A stretch of DNA of 43,113 nucleotides from Chloroflexota bacterium. Lineage in GTDB: Bacteria > Chloroflexota > Anaerolineae > JAAEKA01. Location of the stretch: contig JAKQCW010000222.1 in NCBI GenBank assembly GCA_029558955.1, forward strand, positions 1-43,113. The letters are read 5' to 3'. Numbering within the stretch: the stretch's first letter is position 1; each line of letters starts with the position of its first letter. This document shows, piece after piece, positions 18,078 to 25,239 of this stretch. The translations under genes were made by a program, and so were the position numbers. Below the pieces are notes generated by a model. That model was given only the letters and a program-made list of their open reading frames with translations, was not told the DNA's origin and did no database searches.

Positions 18078-19559
18078 TCAGCGGCGCACGGCTGGCCAGC
18101 TTAGCAACAGCGCGCCCAGGGCCAGCGGCAGCAACGGCCACGCCTGGCTCAACAGGGTCGCGGAAGTCAACACCTCCAGTTGGCTGGCTGCCCAGACCGC
18201 GCCGGCCAGCGCCAGCGCGCTGCCAGCCAGCGCCCAGCCAGAGCGTCCGGCGACGAAGAGCACCAACAGCACCACGGCCAGCGCGGCCAGCAGTTGCCAG
18301 CCCGTGCCGGGGGTCAGCAGGGCCTGGGCCGCCAGCGCGATCAGCGCCAGCGCGGTCAGACCTGCGCCCAATGCCTGGCGCAGCCGGTTCCACGGACTGG
18401 ATCGCCGCGCGCCGGCCTGCGCCCGGCTTTTGGCCTGCGTCGCGTCCTGAGCCTGGCCACGCGGCGGCGCGGCCGGCGCCTTGACGATCACCGTGGCGAT
18501 CAGATCGCCGCGCGTCGTGGCGTCCTGAACGGTGGGCATGCCCAGGCCGCGCAGTCGGAAGGCCTGGCCGCTGCGGGTGCCGGCGGGAATCTTCAGCTTG
18601 ACCGCGCCGTCGACGGTGGGCACAGTCACTTCCCCGGAGCGGGCCGCGGTGTCGCTGTCCACGGCCAACTGCACCCGCAGGTCCGCGCCCTCTCGCGTCA
18701 GGAAAGGATGGGGCTGCACCTGGATCGTCATGTACAGGTCGCCGCGCGGCCGGCCAAAGGAGCGCTCCCCCTGGCCGCGGATGCGCAGGCGGGAGCCAGA
18801 GTCGACGCCGGGCGGGATGGCCACCTCCACCTTGCGGCCGTCGCTGTAGGTCAGCGTGCGGGTGGCGCCGGTCAGCGCCTCGGCCAGGCTGATCTCGGCG
18901 CTCACCTCGATATCGCGGCCCGGGCGCACCTCGGCGGGCTCATGGGCGCTCTCGCGGGCCGTTTCGGTCTCAGGCGCGTTCCAGCGGTTGCCAAACAGCG
19001 TCTCGAAGAAATCGGAGAAATCGCCGGCTGAGCTGCTCGAACGGGCGCGCCGGCCGGCGGCCGCGCTGTAGGCCCAGGCAAAGCCGCGGAAGATGCGCTC
19101 GAAGTCCTCTTCGTCGATGGTGTAGGTGCGGCGCTGGCTCTGCTCCTGGCGTTGGCGCTGCTGCTGCGGCCCCGCGTCCGAGCTTGTCCGGCCAGCGCTG
19201 TAATAGCCTGGCTGCGGCCCGGCGCTGTCGAAGCCCGATCGCGTGCCGCCGGCGGAGCCGGAGCCGGGCCGCGTGCTGCCGGCGCTGCCATAGGCCGAGC
19301 GCGCGCTGCCGCCGGAGCTTGTCCTGCGCTCATATTGGCGGTAGCGCCCGTCGAACAGATCGTAGTGGGCGCGCTTGTCGGGGTCAGAGAGGACGGTGTA
19401 GGCCTCGTTGATCTCTTTGAAGCGCTCGGTGGCCTCCGCTTTGTTGGCGTTGACGTCCGGGTGATGGACGCGCGCCATGCGGCGGAACGCGCTCTTGATC
19501 GTCTGCTCGTCCGCGTCGTGGGGCACGCCGAGGATGGAGTAATAGTCTTTGTAGTCCAT
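18078..19559 (-). CDS. CbpA-type DnaJ co-chaperone with a C-terminal membrane domain
   Basis: A 493-residue protein. The J domain at residues 1-70 has HPD at 33-35, the motif that stimulates DnaK ATPase. A Ser/Gly/Gln-rich linker (about 85-160) has repeats of the type SAG-T/S-R. A G/F-like segment and the two C-terminal substrate-binding domains follow (about 200-365), without the zinc-finger domain of true DnaJ, as in CbpA. The unusual part is the last 105 residues: about four to five hydrophobic helices with short loops, ending SWPAVRR. This should tether the chaperone to the membrane with the J domain in the cytoplasm. ATG 19559 is chosen because MDYKDYY is the usual J-domain beginning. 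Confidence 0.9.
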   Translation of the reverse strand: MDYKDYYSILGVPHDADEQTIKSAFRRMARVHHPDVNANKAEATERFKEINEAYTVLSDPDKRAHYDLFDGRYRQYERRTSSGGSARSAYGSAGSTRPGSGSAGGTRSGFDSAGPQPGYYSAGRTSSDAGPQQQRQRQEQSQRRTYTIDEEDFERIFRGFAWAYSAAAGRRARSSSSAGDFSDFFETLFGNRWNAPETETARESAHEPAEVRPGRDIEVSAEISLAEALTGATRTLTYSDGRKVEVAIPPGVDSGSRLRIRGQGERSFGRPRGDLYMTIQVQPHPFLTREGADLRVQLAVDSDTAARSGEVTVPTVDGAVKLKIPAGTRSGQAFRLRGLGMPTVQDATTRGDLIATVIVKAPAAPPRGQAQDATQAKSRAQAGARRSSPWNRLRQALGAGLTALALIALAAQALLTPGTGWQLLAALAVVLLVLFVAGRSGWALAGSALALAGAVWAASQLEVLTSATLLSQAWPLLPLALGALLLSWPAVRR

Positions 19560-19578
19560 AATGCCTGCTGTGTTGACT

Positions 19579-19584
19579 ATTATA
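19579..19584 (-). promoter_or_regulatory. Possible -10 box for the DnaJ-like gene
   Basis: TATAAT on the minus strand, 19 bases before the ATG at 19559. The -35 position would fall in the end of the upstream regulator gene and is weak. Confidence 0.35.
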
Positions 19585-19604
19585 CGCAGCAAAGGCAATT
19601 TGTG

Positions 19605-20267
19605 TTACATCGGCAGCAACCCCAGCTCCCGCGCACGCAGGGCGGCCTGCGTCCGGTCGCGCGCGCCGATCTTGCCCAGGATATTGGTGACGTAGTTCTT
19701 CACCGTGCCCTCGGCCAGGTAGAGGCGCTGGGCAATCTCGCGGTTGGTCAGGCCGTGGGCCAACAGGGCCAGGATCTCCAGCTCCCGTTCGGAGAGCGGC
19801 TCCTCCAGCCGCTGTTGAGGCCGGGAGCTGGGCGCGGCCATGCGGGCGAACTCCGCCACCACCTTGCGCGCCACCGAGGGCTCGATCAGGACGCCTCCCG
19901 CCATCACGGTGTGGATCGCCTCAGCCAGCTCCTGGATCGAGACGTCCTTGAGCAGATAGCCCAGCGCGCCGGCCCGCAGCCCTTCGAAGACGTACTCATC
20001 ATCGTCGAAGGTGGTCAGAATGATCACTCGCGCCGCGGGCCAGCGCGCCCGCAGCCGCCGCGTGGCTTCGACGCCGTCCATCACCGGCATGCGCACATCC
20101 ATCAGCGTCACGTCGGGCAGCAGCTCGGCGTAGGCGTCCAGCGCCTCCTGACCGTTGCCGGCCTCCCCCACCACGGTCAGGCCGGGCTCCATCTCCAACA
20201 GCGTGTGCAGCCCTTCGCGCATCAGGCGCTGGTCATCCACCAGCAGCAGCCGTACCTGGTCAGCCAT
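19605..20267 (-). CDS. LuxR/NarL-family response regulator
   Basis: A 220-residue two-component regulator. The receiver domain has acidic residues D11-D12, phospho-acceptor D57 (LMDVRMP) and the lysine in GYLLKD. The C-terminal LuxR-type helix-turn-helix is SERELEILALLAHGLTNREI followed by AQRLYLAEGTVKNYV. Start ATG 20267 has GGAG seven bases upstream and overlaps the kinase stop by 8 bp; the earlier in-frame ATG at 20285 is less likely. It should be phosphorylated by the overlapping kinase and bind DNA as a dimer. Targets are not visible. Confidence 0.95.
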   Translation of the reverse strand: MADQVRLLLVDDQRLMREGLHTLLEMEPGLTVVGEAGNGQEALDAYAELLPDVTLMDVRMPVMDGVEATRRLRARWPAARVIILTTFDDDEYVFEGLRAGALGYLLKDVSIQELAEAIHTVMAGGVLIEPSVARKVVAEFARMAAPSSRPQQRLEEPLSERELEILALLAHGLTNREIAQRLYLAEGTVKNYVTNILGKIGARDRTQAALRARELGLLPM

Positions 20268-21462
20268 GGGTTTGCTCCGGTGCAAGGGGGAGAGTCATCA
20301 GCAGCTCGACGCCGCCGGCTTGCGCGGGCCCGACTGTCAAGCTGCCGCCCAGTTGCGTCGCGCGCTCATAGAGGCCTGACAGGCCGAAGCCAGCCTGGTC
20401 GCCGGCGTTGGCATCCAGCCCGACGCCGTTGTCGCGCACCCGCAGCGTCACCGCGTCGTCGGCGCGGGTCAGATCGACCCAGGCCGCGCGTGCGTTGGCG
20501 TGCTTTTGGATGTTGGTCAATCCTTCCTGTGCGCCGCGGTAGAGGGCTCGCCGCTGGTTGGCAGCCAGTTCCGGCAGATCGTCGGCGACCGACAGATGCA
20601 CGGTTACGTCGGTGGCTCGTTGGAAGTCGTCGGTTAGCCGTTTCAGGGCCGGTCCCAGGGCCAGATCGGCCTCCACCGGCGCGCGCAGGGTGGCCACGGT
20701 GCGGCGCAGCTCGCCCAGCCCGGCGCGTATCTCCTCCAGCACCGCGCCGACCATCTGGCCGGCGCGCTCTGGTGCGCTGGGGATGAGCCGCTGGGCCGCC
20801 TGAAGCTGGACGGAGGAGACCGTCAGCCTGTGGCCCAGGGTGTCGTGCATCTCACGCGCCAGGCGGTTGCGCTCCTGCTGCACGGCCAGCTCCTCAGCCT
20901 GGGCCGCGTAGGCCTGCAATTGGCGGTGCGCATTTTGCAATTCCAGCAGGAGGCGCTCGCTCTCCGCCCGTGCGCTCTCGGCCTTGGCGGTTTGCAGGGC
21001 GAAGATGGCAAAGAAAGCGTAGCCAGCCACGTAGATGGGCGTCACCACCAGGGCGCTGCGGATTCCTCCGACAGCCGCATAGGCGATGAACGTGATCAGG
21101 CTGAACAGCGTCAGCCAGGCGACGATGGCCCTCGGCGGGTACATCATGGTGACTTCGGCGCTGAGCACAAAGAAGAGCACCACTGCGATCAACGGATGGA
21201 GGGGCATGGCCAGCAGCGCCGTTATCAGCAGAGTCTGCACGCTGGTGTAGAGGTAGCTGCCCCATGGCGCTGCCTTCAGTATGCGCTCGCGCGTGGCATA
21301 GAAGAGGGTGAACAGCGCCAGCAGCCCTGACGCCAGCCAGCGGCCGGGCGCATCGCTGCGGAAGAGGTCAACCAGCATGGGAATGCCAACGGCCGGCACG
21401 ATGAAGTAGCCGGCCAGGTTGAGCATGTTCAACGAGAAACTGGAGGTCGGGCGTTCGGCCAT
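20260..21462 (-). CDS. Sensor histidine kinase, LiaS/DesK type (HisKA_3)
   Basis: A 400-residue membrane kinase. About five to six membrane helices (residues 12-158) form the input domain, followed by a coiled coil (160-197), the HisKA_3 dimerisation helix with phospho-accepting H206 in LAREMHDTLGHRL, and a GHKL ATPase domain with LTNIQKHANA (N box) and RVRDNGVGLD (G1 box). There is no large extracellular sensor domain, so an intramembrane or membrane-state signal is likely. Start ATG 21462 is preferred to an upstream in-frame start at 21570 that would overlap the preceding gene. Confidence 0.93.
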   Translation of the reverse strand: MAERPTSSFSLNMLNLAGYFIVPAVGIPMLVDLFRSDAPGRWLASGLLALFTLFYATRERILKAAPWGSYLYTSVQTLLITALLAMPLHPLIAVVLFFVLSAEVTMMYPPRAIVAWLTLFSLITFIAYAAVGGIRSALVVTPIYVAGYAFFAIFALQTAKAESARAESERLLLELQNAHRQLQAYAAQAEELAVQQERNRLAREMHDTLGHRLTVSSVQLQAAQRLIPSAPERAGQMVGAVLEEIRAGLGELRRTVATLRAPVEADLALGPALKRLTDDFQRATDVTVHLSVADDLPELAANQRRALYRGAQEGLTNIQKHANARAAWVDLTRADDAVTLRVRDNGVGLDANAGDQAGFGLSGLYERATQLGGSLTVGPAQAGGVELLMTLPLAPEQTHG

Positions 21463-21508
21463 TGCTGCATGATACCTGAAAGGCGACGGGCTGGCAAGCC
21501 CCATCTCG

Positions 21509-22045
21509 TCAGCTCCGTTTGCGCAGCAGCAGGTAGACGCCGACGGCCACCAGCGCCAGCGGCCAGGCATAGCCGAGGATCTGCAAGAGCTGCATGGCCA
21601 GGCCGCCCCGCATCACCGCCACACCGACCAGGGCGATGATGGCGCCGGGGATCAGCGGCCACCACTGGAAGCCCTGCTTGCTGAACAGCGAGAACAGGCT
21701 GATCAGCGCCCAGCCGGCTGAAAAGGCCAGCAGGAAGATGCCGCCCTGGTTCTCCTCGATCTGGCCGGCGTAGGGGCCGACGATCAGGTAGACGCCCAGG
21801 CCGAGGCCAGCCAGGATGCCGCCGGGGATCAGCAGCCCCACCTCGCGGGTGAGGAGACCCCAGAGCAGGAAGATCACCGCCAGGCCGGGCAGGATCAGCC
21901 AGCCGACGTTGGGCAGGTCGATGACCTGGGAGAGGAAAGCCAGCAGGCCGATGGCGATGAGCATCACAGCCAGGATGACGCGGTCGCGGGTCTCGGTGGA
22001 TGGCTTGGCGGCGCCGTTGGTGGGCTCTTGAAGTTGGGTGGACAT
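21509..22045 (-). CDS. Small multi-pass membrane protein, LiaF/LiaI-like context
   Basis: A 178-residue protein with about six hydrophobic helices arranged as pairs: 24-41, 47-64, 70-88, 100-120, 128-147 and 155-174. AAGGAG eight bases before ATG 22045 supports the start. Two segments begin with W-x-L-I-P-G motifs (GWLILPGL, WWPLIPGA), an internal similarity suggesting duplication, as in the TM modules of LiaI/LiaF-like proteins. It is first in an operon with the histidine kinase (46-bp gap) and response regulator, the same order as liaF-liaS-liaR. A role as membrane regulator of the kinase is inferred from this context, not from clear homology. Confidence 0.75.
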   Translation of the reverse strand: MSTQLQEPTNGAAKPSTETRDRVILAVMLIAIGLLAFLSQVIDLPNVGWLILPGLAVIFLLWGLLTREVGLLIPGGILAGLGLGVYLIVGPYAGQIEENQGGIFLLAFSAGWALISLFSLFSKQGFQWWPLIPGAIIALVGVAVMRGGLAMQLLQILGYAWPLALVAVGVYLLLRKRS

Positions 22046-22096
22046 GGTCTATACTCCTTGTGGCAGGGTGGTGAAGCCGGGAAGAGACGAGATGAA

Positions 22097-22136
22097 GTCA
22101 GAAGTTCAACTTCTTTCGAGAAGTTGAACTTCTGAC
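22097..22136. repeat. Perfect 18-bp hairpin with a TTCG loop
   Basis: GTCAGAAGTTCAACTTCT (22097-22114) is followed by TTCG (22115-22118) and the exact complement AGAAGTTGAACTTCTGAC (22119-22136). UUCG is an unusually stable RNA tetraloop. Each arm is itself close to palindromic (AGAAGTT-AACTTCT). It lies between divergent genes, 52 bp upstream of the membrane-protein start, so it is not at an obvious transcript end. Confidence 0.9.
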
Positions 22137-22233
22137 CCGAACTGCCAACTTCCCGATGGTTGCCTCAGTCTACACCGCTCACAGTCATCCTCACCAGTGC
22201 CAGAAGTCACCGCCGTGGTCACATGACCTTGAG

Positions 22234-22263
22234 TTGGCGAAGCCAGCGGCGCGCGGGTATAAT
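22234..22263 (+). promoter_or_regulatory. Promoter for the glutamine cyclotransferase / ABC operon
   Basis: TTGGCG (22234-22239), 18-bp spacer, TATAAT (22258-22263). The leader is about 50 bases to the first ATG at 22321. Confidence 0.55.
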
Positions 22264-22320
22264 GCGGCCAAAGCGGCTGATGCCTCCCTGGCAAGCCCCA
22301 AGGGTCTCAACCTGGTTTGA

Positions 22321-23313
22321 ATGCACCCGAAAAGTAACCTTATGCCCCGTCACAGACCTTCACAGCGCCTGCTGTTGCCGGCGCTGCTGCTCAGCATCGG
22401 CCTGGCGGCCTGCCAGCCGGCTGCGCCCGCGGCCCCAGCCCCAGCCGCCGCGCCCCAGCCTGCGCTCACAGCCCCACCGGCGCCGACCGCCGCGGCCCCC
22501 ACGTCCGCACCGACCGCCGCGGCCCCCGCGTCCACGCCGACGCCAGCCCCCACGGCCCAGCCGGCCGCGCCCACGCCGATCGACGCGCCGCCGACGCCAG
22601 CCGCCCAGCCGTCCATCTACGGCTATCAGGTGCTCAACGTCTTCCCCCACGACCCCAGCGCCTTCACCCAGGGTCTGGTCTACCAGGATGGCATTTTCTA
22701 CGAGGGCACCGGACTGCGCGGCCAATCGACCCTGCGCCAGGTTGACCCGGCTACCGGGCAGGTGTTGCAGGGCGTCCGCCTGCCCGATCAGTATTTCGGC
22801 GAGGGGATCGCCCTCCTGGGCGACCGCCTCTACCAGCTCACCTGGCAGGAGAACACCGGCTTCATCTATGACAAGACGAGCTTCGAGCTGCTGGGGACGT
22901 GGAACTACGCCGGCGAGGGCTGGGGGCTGACCAGCGACGGCCAGCGGCTGATCATGAGCGACGGCAGCAACGAGCTGCGTTTTCTGGATCCCGCCGCCAT
23001 GGAGGAGCTGGGCCGCGTGGCGGTGGTCGATGGCGACGGCCTGCCGGTGACGCGCCTCAACGAGCTGGAGTGGGTCGAGGGGGAGGTGTGGGCCAACGTG
23101 TGGCAGACCGACCGCATCGCGCGCATCGACCCTGCCAGCGGCCGCCTGCTGGGCTGGATCGACCTGGCCGGCCTGCTGCCCGAGGAAGACCGCGCGGCGC
23201 AGCGGGTCGATGTGCTCAACGGCATCGCCTACGACGCCGCGACCGGCCGCCTCTTCGTCACCGGCAAGTGGTGGCCCAAGCTGTTCGAGATCCAGGTGGC
23301 CGCGACGCCATGA
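22321..23313 (+). CDS. Glutamine cyclotransferase-family lipoprotein
   Basis: A 330-residue protein with a signal peptide and lipobox LAAC (Cys31, or Cys24 if translation starts at ATG 22342). A low-complexity Ala/Pro/Thr linker follows (32-96), then a five-bladed propeller of the glutaminyl-peptide cyclotransferase type. The motifs NVFPHDPSAFTQGLVYQDG, FYEGTGLRGQSTLR, FGEGIALLGDRLYQLTW, LNELEWVEGEVWANVW and DVLNGIAYD are diagnostic. Such enzymes turn N-terminal glutamine into pyroglutamate; here it would act outside the cell. It overlaps the next gene by four bases (ATGA). Confidence 0.9.
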   Translation: MHPKSNLMPRHRPSQRLLLPALLLSIGLAACQPAAPAAPAPAAAPQPALTAPPAPTAAAPTSAPTAAAPASTPTPAPTAQPAAPTPIDAPPTPAAQPSIYGYQVLNVFPHDPSAFTQGLVYQDGIFYEGTGLRGQSTLRQVDPATGQVLQGVRLPDQYFGEGIALLGDRLYQLTWQENTGFIYDKTSFELLGTWNYAGEGWGLTSDGQRLIMSDGSNELRFLDPAAMEELGRVAVVDGDGLPVTRLNELEWVEGEVWANVWQTDRIARIDPASGRLLGWIDLAGLLPEEDRAAQRVDVLNGIAYDAATGRLFVTGKWWPKLFEIQVAATP

Positions 23314-24143
23314 CCGAGACCTCTGCCCAGGCGCTGCTGCGCGTCGAGCATCTGACCATGGCCTACGGCGCTCACGTGGCGCTGAACGATGTCACCCTGG
23401 AGGTGTGGCCGGGGGAGGTGCACGGGTTGCTGGGCGAGGATGGGGCCGGCAAGACCACGCTGATGAAAATCATCGGGGGCTATATCCCGGCCGGCAGCTA
23501 TCGCGGGGAGATGACGCTGGCTGGCCAGCCGTTGGCGCCCAAGTCGATCAAGGAAGGGCTGCAAAGCCGCGTGGCGCTGGCGCCCCGGCTGCTGGCCGTC
23601 TTCGAGCACATGAGCGTGGCCGACAACGTCACCATGGCCAGCAGCGAGCTGCGGCGCCGTTTCAGCCTCTCCCGCGGCCAGGTCAACGCCCAGGCGGCCG
23701 CGGTCTTGCACCAATGGCAGATCGCCATTCCCCTGAGCGCCCGTGTGACCGAGCTCTCCCCCATGCAGCGACGCCAGTTGATGATCGCCAACGCGCTGGC
23801 CATCGATCCGCTGTTGGTGGTGCTGGATGAGCCGCTGGCCGGCATGTCCGACGGCCATTCCATCAGCGGCGTCATGCGGCTGATCCGGCGCATGGCTGAG
23901 CGCGGCATTGCCTGCCTCTGCCTGGCCCGACGGCCGGTCGATGCCACCCTGGTGGCTGACCGGATCAGCGTGCTGCGCGATGGGGAGATCGTCGGGAGCT
24001 GGCCGCGGGCGGATTACGACGAAGGCGCGCTGGCTGCGGCCATGGCCAGCCAGCGCGCCTATGATCCTGACAGAGCCGCCCGACATCCCGACTTCGGCGA
24101 GCGCGCCGGTCTGCGGGGCTGGTTCAAGTGGGGCGGTCATTGA
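23310..24143 (+). CDS. Orphan, degenerate ABC-transporter ATPase domain (sugar-transporter type)
   Basis: A 277-residue single ABC domain most like the N-terminal half of RbsA/MglA-type sugar importers. Walker A GEDGAGKTT (42-50) and Walker B LLVVLDEP (168-175) are intact. The Q-loop glutamine position holds Arg93 (APRLL), the LSGGQ signature reads LSPMQ (149-153), and the switch His is replaced by Arg207 (CLARRPV where ISHRL is usual). No second ATPase half, permease or binding protein is adjacent. It overlaps the cyclotransferase gene by 4 bp, so the two are translated together. ATP binding is likely; normal hydrolysis-driven transport is doubtful. A regulatory or moonlighting role is inference. 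Confidence 0.85.
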   Translation: MTETSAQALLRVEHLTMAYGAHVALNDVTLEVWPGEVHGLLGEDGAGKTTLMKIIGGYIPAGSYRGEMTLAGQPLAPKSIKEGLQSRVALAPRLLAVFEHMSVADNVTMASSELRRRFSLSRGQVNAQAAAVLHQWQIAIPLSARVTELSPMQRRQLMIANALAIDPLLVVLDEPLAGMSDGHSISGVMRLIRRMAERGIACLCLARRPVDATLVADRISVLRDGEIVGSWPRADYDEGALAAAMASQRAYDPDRAARHPDFGERAGLRGWFKWGGH

Positions 24144-24197
24144 CCGCAACTGGGTAGCGACGCCCCGTCAACGGGGCCAAAAAGCTGCGGCGGCGGG

Positions 24198-25070
24198 TTA
24201 CTCCTGGATGTTGGTGCGTTTGGCCATGGGGGGCAGCGGGCCGATGGCGTCGCCGAAGCGGGTCTGGGGCATGGTCGCCTTCTTGGCCATCAGCGCCTCG
24301 TACTCGTCATCCTCCACATAGGCCACGATGCGCGCGATGCTGGCCTCGCCGTCCACGAAGCGCCAGGGGAAGCAGCCGATCTGCACGCGGCGGTTGAGCA
24401 GCAGGTCGATGTCGCCCCCCACGCACTCGGCGTGGATGATGCCGTAGGGGAACATCTCGATGTGCATCAGTTGGTACTTGTCGTCGCTGAAAACCTCGCC
24501 CAGACCCTGGCCATACTTGGCCTGGAAATGCGCCTCGGCCTCTTTGGCCTGGCGCGGCATCCACTGGCGGATGATGGTGTTCATGGGGTGATCCGCGCTG
24601 CCGCAGTCCACGCCGATCCACTTCAGCTTCTTGGCCCTGCACCACTGGGCGAACTCGCGGTCGGGGCCAGGATGCTTGACCATGTAGGCGATCTCGTCGG
24701 CCGTGGGGTGATCCCAGCCAAAATGATGGTAGCCGGTGTGGATGATGAGGATGTCGCCCTCGTGGACCTCCACCCGCTCCTCCACCATCTGGGAGGTGTA
24801 GATGTCGTAGTCGCCGGCCACGTCCGAGAGATCGACCACCACGCCGGGGCCGGTCAGGAAATCCATGCTCAGGCTGGCAATGTCCTTGCCAGGGGTATAG
24901 AAGTGGATTTCGCCGTCCAGGTGTGTGCCCAGGTGGTTGGAGTGGGTCAGCAACTGGCCGTTGGCGCCGTTGGGCGCCAGACGCTTGAAATACTTGACTT
25001 GCAGCGGTTCGTAGGTGGGCCAGGCTGGGGTGCCGATGCCCAGGGGGATGGACAGGTCGATGAACTTCAT
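24198..25070 (-). CDS. Cyclase/kynurenine formamidase-like metal hydrolase
   Basis: A 290-residue member of the cyclase family (PF04199 type). The metal-binding motif HxGTHxD appears as HLGTHLDGEIHF (46-57), with Glu in the position where Pro is usual (HxGTHxDxPxH). DILIIHTGY, IGVDCGSADHPMN and the C-terminal PWRFVDGEASIARIVAYVED segment complete the fold. The length exceeds that of kynurenine formamidases (about 210 residues), with inserts around 175-215. Members hydrolyse amides or cyclic compounds; the substrate is unknown. GGAGG ten bases before ATG 25070 fixes the start. It is divergent from a Gfo/Idh gene, with the two promoters back to back. Confidence 0.9.
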   Translation of the reverse strand: MKFIDLSIPLGIGTPAWPTYEPLQVKYFKRLAPNGANGQLLTHSNHLGTHLDGEIHFYTPGKDIASLSMDFLTGPGVVVDLSDVAGDYDIYTSQMVEERVEVHEGDILIIHTGYHHFGWDHPTADEIAYMVKHPGPDREFAQWCRAKKLKWIGVDCGSADHPMNTIIRQWMPRQAKEAEAHFQAKYGQGLGEVFSDDKYQLMHIEMFPYGIIHAECVGGDIDLLLNRRVQIGCFPWRFVDGEASIARIVAYVEDDEYEALMAKKATMPQTRFGDAIGPLPPMAKRTNIQE

Positions 25071-25096
25071 TGGTCGGACCTCCGAGGGGGTGATGG

Positions 25097-25110
25097 ATCG
25101 ATAGATCGAT
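25097..25110. promoter_or_regulatory. Possible operator ATCGAT-AG-ATCGAT
   Basis: Two ATCGAT palindromes separated by two bases lie between the -10 box and start codon of the cyclase gene. The position and symmetry suit a repressor site, but no regulator gene is adjacent. Confidence 0.3.
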
Positions 25111-25116
25111 GGCGGG

Positions 25117-25145
25117 ATTATAGCCCAGAACCAGAGCGACGCCAA
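25117..25145 (-). promoter_or_regulatory. Promoter for the cyclase gene
   Basis: Minus strand: TTGGCG (25140-25145), 17-bp spacer, TATAAT (25117-25122). Confidence 0.65.
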
Positions 25146-25148
25146 GAT

Positions 25149-25176
25149 TTGAGAAAGATGACCGTACACGTATAAT
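25149..25176 (+). promoter_or_regulatory. Promoter for the Gfo/Idh gene
   Basis: TTGAGA (25149-25154), 16-bp spacer, TATAAT (25171-25176). Its -35 box lies three bases from that of the divergent cyclase promoter. Confidence 0.65.
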
Positions 25177-25239
25177 CCGGGCGTCGCCATCACATGGCGA
25201 GCTGCCAAAACTTGGTTTGCTCAGACAGGTATCATCGCT

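Noticed and set aside
18180..20786. Long plus-strand frames opposite the DnaJ and two-component genes
   Set aside because: Antisense shadows of clearly recognised minus-strand genes.
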